Below are positions 7,757-16,033 of a stretch of 64,000 bases of DNA, in pieces. The notes below the pieces were generated by a model that worked only from the letters and a program-made list of their open reading frames with translations, was not told the DNA's origin and ran no database searches. The translations under genes and the position numbers were made by a program. The DNA comes from Cenarchaeum symbiosum A (lineage in GTDB: Archaea; Thermoproteota; Nitrososphaeria; Nitrososphaerales; Nitrosopumilaceae): NCBI GenBank assembly GCA_000200715.1, contig DP000238.1, forward strand, positions 618,154 through 682,153. The letters run 5' to 3'. Each line of letters opens with the position of its first letter. Position 1 is the first letter of the stretch.

Positions 7757-8892
7757 AATGCCACGCCCCCTGCCATCTTCCCCCTGACAAACCGCGAGGC
7801 GCTAGCGAGCCCCGATACTGCGGCATCGATGTCCCTTTCTTTTGTGGGCCGGCCCAGGGATACTCTGATTGATTCTCCCGCCGCATCCCTGTCAAGCCCC
7901 ATGGCGGTCAGTACATGTGACGGCTCTATCGCAGATGACGAGCATGCGCTGCCCGTCGATACCTCGACACCCCGGGCGCCAACCATCACGGCGTCCGCAA
8001 GCGCCCCCCTTATCCTGATGTTTGACGTATTCGGGAGCCTTTTTGCGCCGCCTCCATTTACTATAACATCTCCGGCTTTCCGTTCCATCCCTTCTTCAAA
8101 CATATCCCGTAATGCCGCCTGCTTGGGCATGTCCGCCAATCCCTCGGCCGCGGCAATATCACATGCTATACCAAAGCCCACTATTGCCGGAACATTGGGC
8201 GTGCCGCTGCGCATACCCTCTTCCTGGCCCCCGCCGTGTATTATCGGCCTGAGCATTCCACGGGCTTCTCGGGTGGCTGCTATCGCACCGCACCCCTTTG
8301 GGCCGTATATCTTGTGGCTGCTCAGCGTCACCATGTCTACACAAAGACCATCCATGCCAAACGGTATCTTGCCTATGGCCTGCACTGCATCGCAGTGGAA
8401 AAGTGCCCCGCATTCGTGAACAATCCTTGCTATCTCGGCAACAGGCTGTATCACGCCAGTCTCGCTGTTTGCTGCCATTATCGAGACCAGGCCAACATCA
8501 TCATCAAGCATCCTTTCCAGGCCGTCCAGATCGGTTACACCGTCAGGGCCCACGGGTACATATCCTACACTTTTCTCCTTTACCGACCGGGCGGGCTCCA
8601 GGACCGAGCTGTGCTCGGTGGCCCCTACCAGGATGCCGCGGCCGCCCGTATCGAGCCCTGATACAGCCATGTTGTTGGCTTCTGTAGCCCCGGAAGTAAA
8701 CACTACATCGCGCGCCCTGCAGCCGATACACGAGGCGACTTGTGCCCGGGCGGCATCCATCATGTCCATTGCGGCAGAGCCGTGCCCGTGTGTGCTCGAC
8801 GGGTTTCCAAAATCGATCTCAAATGCGGGCATCATTGCATCTAGTACGCGCCTATCGACCGGGGTGGCCGCATTGTAATCTAGATATGGCAT
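7753..8892 (-). CDS. cysteine desulfurase (IscS/NifS/DndA type)
   Basis: A PLP enzyme that takes sulfur from L-cysteine and carries it as a persulfide. Starting from ATG 8892 (379 aa) the protein opens MPYLDYNAATPVD, as usual for the family; a TTG at 8916 would add eight residues and is less likely. The PLP lysine is Lys194 in SSHKIYGPKG and the persulfide cysteine is Cys317 in STGSACSSS. It is the first gene of the operon with the DUF4007-like and PAPS-reductase-like genes, so it most likely supplies their sulfur (a DndA/SspA role). A general Fe-S cluster or tRNA thiolation role remains possible because no other desulfurase is visible here. Confidence 0.88.
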   Translation of the reverse strand: MPYLDYNAATPVDRRVLDAMMPAFEIDFGNPSSTHGHGSAAMDMMDAARAQVASCIGCRARDVVFTSGATEANNMAVSGLDTGGRGILVGATEHSSVLEPARSVKEKSVGYVPVGPDGVTDLDGLERMLDDDVGLVSIMAANSETGVIQPVAEIARIVHECGALFHCDAVQAIGKIPFGMDGLCVDMVTLSSHKIYGPKGCGAIAATREARGMLRPIIHGGGQEEGMRSGTPNVPAIVGFGIACDIAAAEGLADMPKQAALRDMFEEGMERKAGDVIVNGGGAKRLPNTSNIRIRGALADAVMVGARGVEVSTGSACSSSAIEPSHVLTAMGLDRDAAGESIRVSLGRPTKERDIDAAVSGLASASRFVRGKMAGGVAL

Positions 8893-9087
8893 GACCTGTT
8901 CCCTGCTGGCGGGCAATTAATCCCTATGCATGCCGCCCCGTGCCCATGCCGGACTTTTGGAATCGGTTGCCTTCCACTTGTCTTTGCATTGACATCACGG
9001 GGCCCAAACCCCTGTAAATCCCCGGGCTGCAGAACCCGCCCAAAATACCGCTTTGATTTAAGCCTTTGATTAAAATGATCCATATCA

Positions 9088-9098
9088 TTTTTATACTA
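9088..9098 (+). promoter_or_regulatory. TATA-like box of first 368-aa gene
   Basis: The sequence TTTTTATACTA lies 30-40 bases before ATG 9128 and about 25 bases before an upstream ATG at 9120. The predicted transcript would start at or just before a three-codon reading frame (ATG CGG AAA TGA) whose stop overlaps the gene's ATG. The same arrangement is kept in copy B. Confidence 0.55.
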
Positions 9099-9127
9099 TA
9101 ACCGTACTTAACCGTTGTGATGCGGAA

Positions 9128-10234
9128 ATGATAGTACTCAGAAACGAGGATCTAATCATGCGGTATCCTGCAAAGATCAAGGGGTACGGCGACGGCGTGA
9201 TGTACATTACATCGACTAGGATCTGCTTTGAATCCGACAAAAAGGGGCTCTGCTTTGACCTCGACTACTCCCATCTCTTTGACTGGACGCCCAAGAAAAA
9301 ATCAATAGAGATAAGGTGGCAGGAGCTCGAGGTGGGCCAGGCCAGGCACGAGCGCAGCGACCACATATTCAAGGTAGAGATAGAGCTCAAGAAAAGAAGG
9401 GGCAAAAAAGTGGACCCGAAAGACGTCCACTATGTCCTGTATTACACGCATACCGACCGGTTCATACACAGCAGCAGGGGCGCCGGCTGGTACCTCAACG
9501 ATAAGGAGGAGCTCATGCAGAGGCTCTATTACACGCACAAGCCCCAGCCCGCAAATGTCCTAAGCGAGTATGACATAGTGAGGAGGGCCACCGAGAGCAT
9601 GCTGTTTGAGAAAAAGACCGGGATCGAGCTGAAAGGCGATGAGCTGTACGATGAATACATGGACAGGGTAGCCCGGGATTCCGGCAGCACGGTCCTCGAG
9701 CAGCTAATCTACAAGAGGAAGCTGATGCTGAAGGCCTGGAATAAGGACGGGACGTGGGACAACACGGACGGGCTTTACACCGAACAAGAGGCCAGAAAAT
9801 CAGGCAGAGCACAGATACACTCCTTGGAGAGGAGCATCACGCGCATGATGCCGCGCTGGATTAAAGAGGACGAGGACCTGATAAAGAGGCGCGAATCAGG
9901 GGAGGTAGACGACAGGCCTGTGGATGTAAAGCCCATAGCGTACAACGGAATCACCGTCTTTCAGGGGGGCACCGTATACGACAGGCTGGAGTGGTTCAAA
10001 AAGGCTCTAATCATAGAGCGGTGTATATACGAGATAATGAAGGACATGGAGTTCGAGTGCGGGGGCCAGGCCAAGAGGTACAAAGACGACCTCTTCTGCC
10101 ATCTTATAGAAAAGATGGACCGGGGGGAGGACATATCAAACTACACCCCGGTGGTAGAAAAGATCCCGTCTGCTACAATCGAGGCCAAAAAGAAGATAGC
10201 CGCGTACAGAAATAACCTCAAAGAAGTTCCCTGA
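9128..10234 (+). CDS. 368-aa protein with PH/GRAM-like N-terminus, copy A
   Basis: The first 70 residues (GYGDGVMYITSTRICFES, then a short FDLDYSHLF and a SIEIRW strand) have the look of a PH/GRAM-type domain, a fold that usually binds lipids or proteins. The rest is charged and probably alpha-helical, with SMLFEKKTGIELKGDELYDE and paired RWIKE...DLIKR segments. I do not know a function. It has no signal peptide or membrane segment, so it is probably cytoplasmic. A close paralogue of the same length is at 12515-13621, in the second copy of the duplication. The start ATGA overlaps a three-codon minigene. Confidence 0.75.
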   Translation: MIVLRNEDLIMRYPAKIKGYGDGVMYITSTRICFESDKKGLCFDLDYSHLFDWTPKKKSIEIRWQELEVGQARHERSDHIFKVEIELKKRRGKKVDPKDVHYVLYYTHTDRFIHSSRGAGWYLNDKEELMQRLYYTHKPQPANVLSEYDIVRRATESMLFEKKTGIELKGDELYDEYMDRVARDSGSTVLEQLIYKRKLMLKAWNKDGTWDNTDGLYTEQEARKSGRAQIHSLERSITRMMPRWIKEDEDLIKRRESGEVDDRPVDVKPIAYNGITVFQGGTVYDRLEWFKKALIIERCIYEIMKDMEFECGGQAKRYKDDLFCHLIEKMDRGEDISNYTPVVEKIPSATIEAKKKIAAYRNNLKEVP

Positions 10235-10296
10235 TCTGGACAATCACATCTTCCGAAAGAACAATCTGTAATGCACGCGGCAATGTTTGCCGCACA

Positions 10297-10551
10297 TCAT
10301 TGCTCCCCATCCGAGTTCTGTTTACGTTGGAGGCTTGTCCCCGACATCTCCCCCGTCGCATATCCTGGATGGTACTCGTTCTCCTTTAGCATGCCCTTGA
10401 TTTCGTCTGCACTGGCGCCGCGTGTCTCGACCATCTCGTCGTGTATTTTCTTTGTGAAATACTGCTCTGATATGCGCGCATCACCCCTTGCTTCATCCTT
10501 TACTGAAGTATCCACGTACTCCTTGACGTTGCCTTCTGCGGGACGCTCCAT
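10297..10551 (-). pseudogene. orphan C-terminal fragment of TrbL-like gene
   Basis: Eighty-four residues (from MERPAEGNVKEYVD to the end) match the last 85 residues of the TrbL-like protein at 13689-15731, with point differences throughout. The rest of that gene is absent here: similarity stops at 10570. It was carried along by the segmental duplication. It has an ATG and a stop, but nothing suggests it is expressed. Confidence 0.8.
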
Positions 10552-10713
10552 GTTCTTTAGTGCCCAGTCGCCCTCTCTTCAGATTGGCCGACTGCGTCCC
10601 GGGATATTCATATTCAAAACCCAAGGGTTCCCCACGGTGCCCAAACCTCTGCAAATCCCCGGGCGGTAGAACCCGCTCAAAATACCGCTTTGATTTAAGC
10701 CTTTGATCAAAAT

Positions 10714-10725
10714 GTGTGTGTTTAG
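10714..10725 (+). repeat. left terminal inverted repeat of IS66-type element
   Basis: GTGTGTGTTTAG pairs perfectly with CTAAACACACAC at 12445-12456. The target copy ATCAAAAT lies directly outside at 10706-10713. Confidence 0.9.
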
Positions 10726-10789
10726 GCTAGGCACAAAATAATCACCCGCAAACCGAAAGATCTATTGATTATGAGATCGCGGTATCTGT

Positions 10790-12448
10790 ATGGACTCCGA
10801 TAAGACGCTGCTACGCAAGGAGAACATCCGCATCATAGAGGAATTTCGGGCAGCTATTGACCAGATGGGGAAGCTCAAGGAGGAGCTGGCTGAGGAGAAG
10901 GCGGCCCGGGCCAGGGAGGCTGCGCAGAGCGCCTTGTGGAAGAAAAAGTACGAGGATGCAGTGGCGAAGAATTATGAGACGCGTTCGCTCCAGGGGCAGG
11001 CCCAGTCCGGCGGCCTTCCGGCGGACCACAGGGCACCCGCGGACATAACTGACGAGCTTGCAGACGCGGACGCCAGGCACGACCGGCGGGACAAGGAGCG
11101 CGGGGCCCTGATTGGCAGGCTGGAGGACGGTAGCATGCAGGATGGTGACGGGCGCATGGCGGCAGGGATACTCAGGGAGGATGAGGTTCTGATCTCGGAG
11201 CACATGGCGGGTGCCGCGGCCATTGCAGCAAGCAACGCGCGCCTCCGCGGCGAGCTGCGAAAATACGACAACGAGAACACGCCGAGCTCCCGGCGCCATC
11301 CCTGGTACAAGAAGACCGGCAAGAAAGATGACAAGAAACCCGCCAAAAAGTCCGGCAGAAAGCCGGGCCACCCGGGCGTATCCCGGAAGAACAAGGCGGA
11401 CAGGACCGAGCACCACAGGCCCGAACGCTGCGTCTGCGGCAGCCGCAACCTCAAGGATATAGGCAGCAGCGGCAAGATGATCACCGACATACCGTACATT
11501 CCGGCATGCGAGTTTGTATACCATGTATCGCACAAGTGCAAGTGCCTTGACTGTGGCGTGGAAAATGAGGGAAAAACGCCCGGAATCAGCCACACATCGC
11601 TTGGATCCAACCTGATGACGATGGCCGCGGGGATGTGGCATGCACACGCATCCATAAGGTCGATCTGCGAGTTTGTCTACAACCAGACGGGCCTGAAGAT
11701 CAGCGCCGGCGCGATGCAGAACGCCTTGGAGTCCCTTGGCGAGAAGGCAGAAGTGGTCAAGCAGGATCTGATCAAGGAGCTGGTGGCGGGCGGATCATGC
11801 AACGCGGACGAGACAGGATACCCGCTGAATGGGGATGACGGATGGGCGTGGGTGTACGTCACCCTGTACATAACGATAATTGACATGGCGGGCAGCCGGT
11901 CGAGCCTGGTGCCGTTGAAATACCTCCCGCTGGACATGATGATCGTCTGCGACGGGTACAGCGTATACATTCGGTTCCGCGTGAAGCAGCGCTGCTGGGC
12001 CCACATACTCCGGACGGCGGACAGTTTTGCCGACGAGGGCCCCGCGGAATCGGAGCTGTGCGGCATGCTGCACGACCTGTACCGCGACGTCGATGCGGCC
12101 TGGAAGGCCAAGCTGGGGGAGGCCGCGGCCAGGCGCCGCATGGCGGAGCTGGATGCAAGGCTGTCGGGGATAGTGGCCGCCTACGAGGGGGTGCAGTGTA
12201 CATTTGCCGGCACCTTGGGGAAGGCCGAGCCCGATCTGTTCAACTGCATACTATACCACGTCCTGACACCCACCAACAACGACGCGGAGCGGGCCGTCCG
12301 GTATGTGGTGGCTCACCGCAGGTGCAGGCAGCAGCTAAGGTCGGAAGGCGGCATGAAGATGTTCGGGGCCCTCTTGACATGCATCCTGACGTGGAAAAAG
12401 CGGGGCATATCGGTTCGGGAGGGTGTTTTATCCTTGATGGGGGGCTAA
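10790..12448 (+). CDS. IS66-family transposase (TnpC-like)
   Basis: This DDE transposase has 552 residues. The N-terminus is a long charged coiled coil (about 10-60). A basic stretch with PSSRRHPWYKK follows, then a zinc-finger-like region with CVCGSRN and KCKCLDCG (about 205-250). Catalytic motifs fit IS66: Asp in NADETGYPLN, Asp in IVCDGYSVY and Glu in NNDAERAVRY. The stop codon TAA lies inside the right terminal repeat. The frame is intact, so the element may be active. Confidence 0.93.
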   Translation: MDSDKTLLRKENIRIIEEFRAAIDQMGKLKEELAEEKAARAREAAQSALWKKKYEDAVAKNYETRSLQGQAQSGGLPADHRAPADITDELADADARHDRRDKERGALIGRLEDGSMQDGDGRMAAGILREDEVLISEHMAGAAAIAASNARLRGELRKYDNENTPSSRRHPWYKKTGKKDDKKPAKKSGRKPGHPGVSRKNKADRTEHHRPERCVCGSRNLKDIGSSGKMITDIPYIPACEFVYHVSHKCKCLDCGVENEGKTPGISHTSLGSNLMTMAAGMWHAHASIRSICEFVYNQTGLKISAGAMQNALESLGEKAEVVKQDLIKELVAGGSCNADETGYPLNGDDGWAWVYVTLYITIIDMAGSRSSLVPLKYLPLDMMIVCDGYSVYIRFRVKQRCWAHILRTADSFADEGPAESELCGMLHDLYRDVDAAWKAKLGEAAARRRMAELDARLSGIVAAYEGVQCTFAGTLGKAEPDLFNCILYHVLTPTNNDAERAVRYVVAHRRCRQQLRSEGGMKMFGALLTCILTWKKRGISVREGVLSLMGG

Positions 12449-12456
12449 ACACACAC
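12445..12456 (+). repeat. right terminal inverted repeat of IS66-type element
   Basis: CTAAACACACAC is the exact inverse of the left end and includes the transposase stop codon. The second target copy ATCAAAAT lies at 12457-12464. Confidence 0.9.
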
Positions 12457-12514
12457 ATCAAAATCATCCATTGTTTTATATATAAGAACGGTAATTAACT
12501 TTCGTGATGCGGAA

Positions 12515-13621
12515 ATGATAGTACTCAGAAACGAGGAATTGATAATGCGGTATCCTGCAAAGATCAAGGGGTACGGCGACGGCGTGATGTACATTACATC
12601 GACTAGGGTCTGCTTTGAATCCGACAGAAAGGGGCTCTGCTTTGACCTTGACTACTCCCATCTCTTTGACTGGACGCCCAAGAAAAAATCCATAGAGATA
12701 AGGTGGCAGGAGCTCGAGGTGGGCCAGGCCCGGCACGAGCGTGGCGACCACATATTCAAAGTAGAGATAGAGCTCAAGAAGAGAAGGGACAAAAAAGTGG
12801 ACCCAATCGACGTCCACTATGTCCTGTATTACACGCATACCGACCGGTTCATACACAGCAGCAGGGGCGCCGGCTGGTACCTCAACGATAATGAGGAGAT
12901 CATGCAGAGGTTCTATTACACGCACAAGCCCCAGATCGTACGCGTCGTAGGCGAGGATGATCTAGTGAGGAGGGCCACCGAGAGCATGCTGTTTGAGAAA
13001 AAGACGGGGATTGAGATGAACGGTGATGAGCTGTACGATGAATACATGGACAGGGTAGCCAGGGATTCCGGCAGCACGGTCCTCGAGCAGCTCATCTACA
13101 AGAGGAGGCTGATGCGGAAGGCCTGGGAAGCGGACGAGACGTGGGATTGTGAGAGCGGACTTTGTGATGAGCAAATGGCCAGAAAATTCAGCAAGGCCCA
13201 GATCCGTGTGCTGGAGCGGCATATCAGGCGCCGGCTACCGCGCTGGATAAAAGAGCACGAGGACCTGATAAAGGAATATGAATCCAAGAAGGACGAGCTT
13301 GAGCTGACAAACTTAAAGCCCATAGTATACAACGGGACTGCCGTCTTCAAGGGCGGCACCATCTACGACAAGCTGGAATGGTATCGAAAAGCACTGGTGG
13401 CATACAGCCGTGTATATGAAATAATGAAAGATATGGAGTTCGAATGCGGGGGCCAGGCCGACCGGTACGAGAAGGACCTCCTCTGCCATTTTATAGAGAA
13501 GCTGGACCGGGGAGAGGACATATCGGACTACACGCCGGTGGTGCAAAAAATTCCATCAGCCACAGTGGCGGCAAAAAAGAAGATAGCGGCGTACAGAAAT
13601 AACCTCAAAGAAGTTCCCTGA
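12515..13621 (+). CDS. 368-aa protein with PH/GRAM-like N-terminus, copy B
   Basis: This is a paralogue of 9128-10234 with the same length. The first 140 and the last 60 residues are nearly identical to copy A; the middle (about 200-280) has diverged most. A TATA-like TTTTATATATAAG remains at 12474-12486, downstream of the inserted IS element, so the core promoter may survive while anything further upstream has been moved 1.75 kb away. The same three-codon minigene (ATG CGG AAA TGA) overlaps the start. It is convergent with the TrbL-like gene. Function unknown. Confidence 0.75.
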   Translation: MIVLRNEELIMRYPAKIKGYGDGVMYITSTRVCFESDRKGLCFDLDYSHLFDWTPKKKSIEIRWQELEVGQARHERGDHIFKVEIELKKRRDKKVDPIDVHYVLYYTHTDRFIHSSRGAGWYLNDNEEIMQRFYYTHKPQIVRVVGEDDLVRRATESMLFEKKTGIEMNGDELYDEYMDRVARDSGSTVLEQLIYKRRLMRKAWEADETWDCESGLCDEQMARKFSKAQIRVLERHIRRRLPRWIKEHEDLIKEYESKKDELELTNLKPIVYNGTAVFKGGTIYDKLEWYRKALVAYSRVYEIMKDMEFECGGQADRYEKDLLCHFIEKLDRGEDISDYTPVVQKIPSATVAAKKKIAAYRNNLKEVP

Positions 13622-13688
13622 CTGGGATACTTTTGCATCTGCCAGGCGCACAACCATCTGCAGTGTGCTGGCGCATGCCTGTCGCACA

Positions 13689-15731
13689 TCACTCTTCTCC
13701 AAAGTCCTGCCTGTGACGCAGCCCCGCCTCCGACATCTCCCCCGTCGCATACCCTGGATGGTAATCGTTGTCCTTTAGCATGCCCTTGATTTCGTCTGCA
13801 CTGGCGCCGCGCATCTCGGCCATTTCATCGTGTATTCTTTTTGCAAAGTATTGCTCTGATATGCGCGCGTCTCCCCCTGCATCATCCTTTATCGAACTAT
13901 CCACGTACTCCTTGACGTTGCCGTCCGCAGGGCGCTCCATGTTCCTTAGTGCCCAGTCGTCGCCCCTCCATTTGTTTAACTGCTCGAGCTGCTCGGGGCT
14001 AATTCTGCCCTCATTGACGGCCCCGGCAAGCTCCTTGTTGATCTCGTTGCGATTCTCACTATCCGTCATGCTCTTGTCCCATTCATGTTCAACTGCCCCC
14101 GACCCGCGCAGCCCACTTGCATTCTCCTCCGTATGGCCCCGGTCCGCCTGAGCCGCCCTGATCCTCGCTATTGCAGCATCCTGCTCTGCAATCGAGCTGT
14201 ACTGTTCTCCATGCGGCATCTGCTGGTAGCCGCTAGCTATCTGGTGGCCAAGCGCGGCAGGGTTTAGAGCTACACCGCCAAGCGCTGGAACGGCGACCCC
14301 TCCATGGCCGTGCAAGAGCCCGCGGCCCATCCCCTGCATGCCGCCCATCATCATTGCAGCCCTGCCACCCCCAGTCTTTGCGGCATTCTTCATGCCCCCG
14401 GCAAAGCCTGCCGCGGCCATCCCCGTGACCATCGCGCTAGTCTGCACTGCAGATCCCACCACCTGGGTAGTCATTGTCACTGCCCCCTGCAGCATCGGAA
14501 CCAGCATTACAGGCAACGATATCGAGAAAAACACCACCCCTAGCGCCGTAATCCAGACGTATATGTGCCCAAGGCCCGCGCCCCGGGGCTCTTGCACTAT
14601 AGTCTGGTTCCCAAATGCATCCTCCGTTATGGATATGGCAGGCTCTGAATGCTCGGCTGCCTGGACTACAGCACCCGCCCCGACAGAGAGCACTATCGCA
14701 GATAACAGGGGAAGAAGCAGCAGCGCCGGGAGCGCGTCGATAAACCTGCCCGCCACCTGGTCTATCTTTGGGACAAGTGTCAGCATTGCAAAGACAGGAA
14801 ACGCCGCTATCACCATAGACGTGAACATATCAGTCATCACGCCTATCAAAAGGGAGAGTATCAGCACCTGTATCGACACAAGGGCCTTTGTCAGCCCCAG
14901 AAACGCGTTGGTAAACGCGCCCTCTATCCCCTTTGCAACATCATTTTGCAGCTCCCCTATCCAGTCGGATGTTCCAAGGTCTATTCCCGCATTCTCCCGA
15001 AGGTCCGCCACCTCTGTAGGCCGTATCATGTTCCCAAAGACATACGAGACTTTCAGCCTGTACTCGCAGACTGCCTCATATTTGGTCACAGGCGCGCCCC
15101 TCTCCCCCACCTGTTCTATGATGCCATCCCCGGACCACGGGACGGCATCCCCGGGATCCACCTTATCGAGCACCAGCCGGGCCTGAACCTTGTCCCTCTC
15201 CGGTACATACGGGGACGATACGTATTCCTCTAGTATCCTCTCTGGATCATCATACCATTGTATAGGGCACGGAGAGCCCTCATCGTACGAGTACAACGGG
15301 TTTAGAACCCACAGGGAGAGGCCGTCAACTGACTCGCTTATCCCGTCCCACATGGGCGGGAATACAAGGAATATCAGCAGGAATATCAGCGATCTAGAGA
15401 TTACCTTGTTCGATGTGCCCGGAGCGAGCCCCATCTCTGCATTCTCAAGAACCCTCGATATGGCAGCCCAGACGAATACCCCTGCTAAAAGCCCTACCGC
15501 CACATACCTCATTTGTACAAACGCATCAAATGACGCATTTCCGTGCTCGCCTCCCCCGTCAAAATAATACCCAAAGCCCGGCGTCCCAAAGGCAAGCGTC
15601 ATGTACGTATCCTCTATCACCCCGGACAGCGATATGACCAGGCCCACTAGCGCAAATATCATCACCATGACGCCCGCAAGAAGTATGATCGAGCCTATCG
15701 CGGGGCTCCGGCGCCGCCGTGTATCCCTCAC
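13689..15731 (-). CDS. TrbL/VirB6-like polytopic membrane protein
   Basis: This 680-residue protein has hydrophobic segments near residues 10-35, 70-90, 110-130 and a dense cluster at about 275-435. A long Gly/Ala/Met-rich then hydrophilic, charged tail follows (about 450-680). The extracellular-looking loop at about 150-240 carries paired cysteines. This layout is that of TrbL/VirB6 inner-membrane channel parts of type IV secretion systems. A shorter paralogue is at 52419-53633, sharing the loop features NPxYxxG...CPxxW and the hydrophobic core. It is the last gene of an operon with an actin-like and a VirB11-like ATPase, and overlaps the 101-aa gene by 4 bases. The family call is by architecture and context. 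Confidence 0.65.
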   Translation of the reverse strand: MRDTRRRRSPAIGSIILLAGVMVMIFALVGLVISLSGVIEDTYMTLAFGTPGFGYYFDGGGEHGNASFDAFVQMRYVAVGLLAGVFVWAAISRVLENAEMGLAPGTSNKVISRSLIFLLIFLVFPPMWDGISESVDGLSLWVLNPLYSYDEGSPCPIQWYDDPERILEEYVSSPYVPERDKVQARLVLDKVDPGDAVPWSGDGIIEQVGERGAPVTKYEAVCEYRLKVSYVFGNMIRPTEVADLRENAGIDLGTSDWIGELQNDVAKGIEGAFTNAFLGLTKALVSIQVLILSLLIGVMTDMFTSMVIAAFPVFAMLTLVPKIDQVAGRFIDALPALLLLPLLSAIVLSVGAGAVVQAAEHSEPAISITEDAFGNQTIVQEPRGAGLGHIYVWITALGVVFFSISLPVMLVPMLQGAVTMTTQVVGSAVQTSAMVTGMAAAGFAGGMKNAAKTGGGRAAMMMGGMQGMGRGLLHGHGGVAVPALGGVALNPAALGHQIASGYQQMPHGEQYSSIAEQDAAIARIRAAQADRGHTEENASGLRGSGAVEHEWDKSMTDSENRNEINKELAGAVNEGRISPEQLEQLNKWRGDDWALRNMERPADGNVKEYVDSSIKDDAGGDARISEQYFAKRIHDEMAEMRGASADEIKGMLKDNDYHPGYATGEMSEAGLRHRQDFGEE

Positions 15732-16033
15732 GCCCTTCTAGTCCCGGTGTATGCCCTGCGTTCCAGGCGCGTCCCCCGGGCAAGGTCCGCAAACCGGAGC
15801 ATCCTTGTCGCGCGGCCCAGGGCAATGTAGGATTCTGCCACCTCGCGCAAGGTGGGCTGGACAGAATCCAACACAGATATGCATGATTCTGCGTTTTTCT
15901 GCCTGGATGCCCGGGATACGTCGTATATCCCGCCTAGAACAATGGATATGCACGACGCATGCGCTATCTCGTTTATCCTGTCATTCAGGCCGCGCTCTGA
16001 GAGGTATTCCCTGCAGAAATAGCACCTGTTCAT
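15728..16033 (-). CDS. 101-aa protein in type IV secretion-like operon
   Basis: This small soluble-looking protein starts MNRCYFCREYL, with a CxxC close to the N-terminus and two more cysteines (HASC, ESC). The rest is helical, ending in an Arg-rich tail. It overlaps both neighbours by 4 bases (actin-like gene upstream, TrbL-like gene downstream), which is strong evidence that it is translated as part of the operon. I do not recognise the family. The cysteines might bind a metal. Confidence 0.7.
   Translation of the reverse strand: MNRCYFCREYLSERGLNDRINEIAHASCISIVLGGIYDVSRASRQKNAESCISVLDSVQPTLREVAESYIALGRATRMLRFADLARGTRLERRAYTGTRRA

Larger units (their letters stand above)
8996..10570. repeat. 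1.58-kb tandem segmental duplication, copy A
   Basis: Copy A contains the upstream region and gene of the first 368-aa protein plus the last part of a TrbL-like gene. It matches 10633-13960 once the inserted IS element and its target duplication are removed (1575 versus 1577 bases). Similarity starts near CACGG at 8996/10633 and stops after TGCCCAGTCG at 10570/13959. A 62-base spacer separates the copies. Confidence 0.85.
10714..12456 (+). mobile_element. IS66-type insertion sequence (single tnpC-like gene)
   Basis: This complete 1743-bp element is bounded by 12-bp perfect inverted repeats (GTGTGTGTTTAG at 10714-10725, its complement at 12445-12456). It is flanked by an 8-bp direct repeat ATCAAAAT (10706-10713 and 12457-12464), the target duplication size typical of IS66. 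It holds one long transposase gene and no tnpA or tnpB, as in the single-gene (ISBst12-like) branch. The target was the region just upstream of the TATA box of the second 368-aa gene. Intact ends and target copies suggest a fairly recent insertion. Confidence 0.9.
10633..13960. repeat. 1.58-kb tandem segmental duplication, copy B, split by IS66-type element
   Basis: Copy B carries the upstream sequence (10633-10713), then the IS element, then the rest of the upstream sequence, the second 368-aa gene and the 3' end of the complete TrbL-like gene. With the 1743-base element and one 8-base target copy removed, the pieces align with copy A without a gap of note. Confidence 0.85.

Noticed and set aside
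7430-8419. 329-codon plus-strand frame
   Set aside because: It lies opposite the cysteine desulfurase and DUF4007-like genes, which carry clear motifs. High-GC antisense frames are common here.
10811-11655. Minus-strand frames of 278 and 227 codons inside the IS element
   Set aside because: They are antisense to the transposase, whose catalytic residues are intact. No promoter or family motif supports them.
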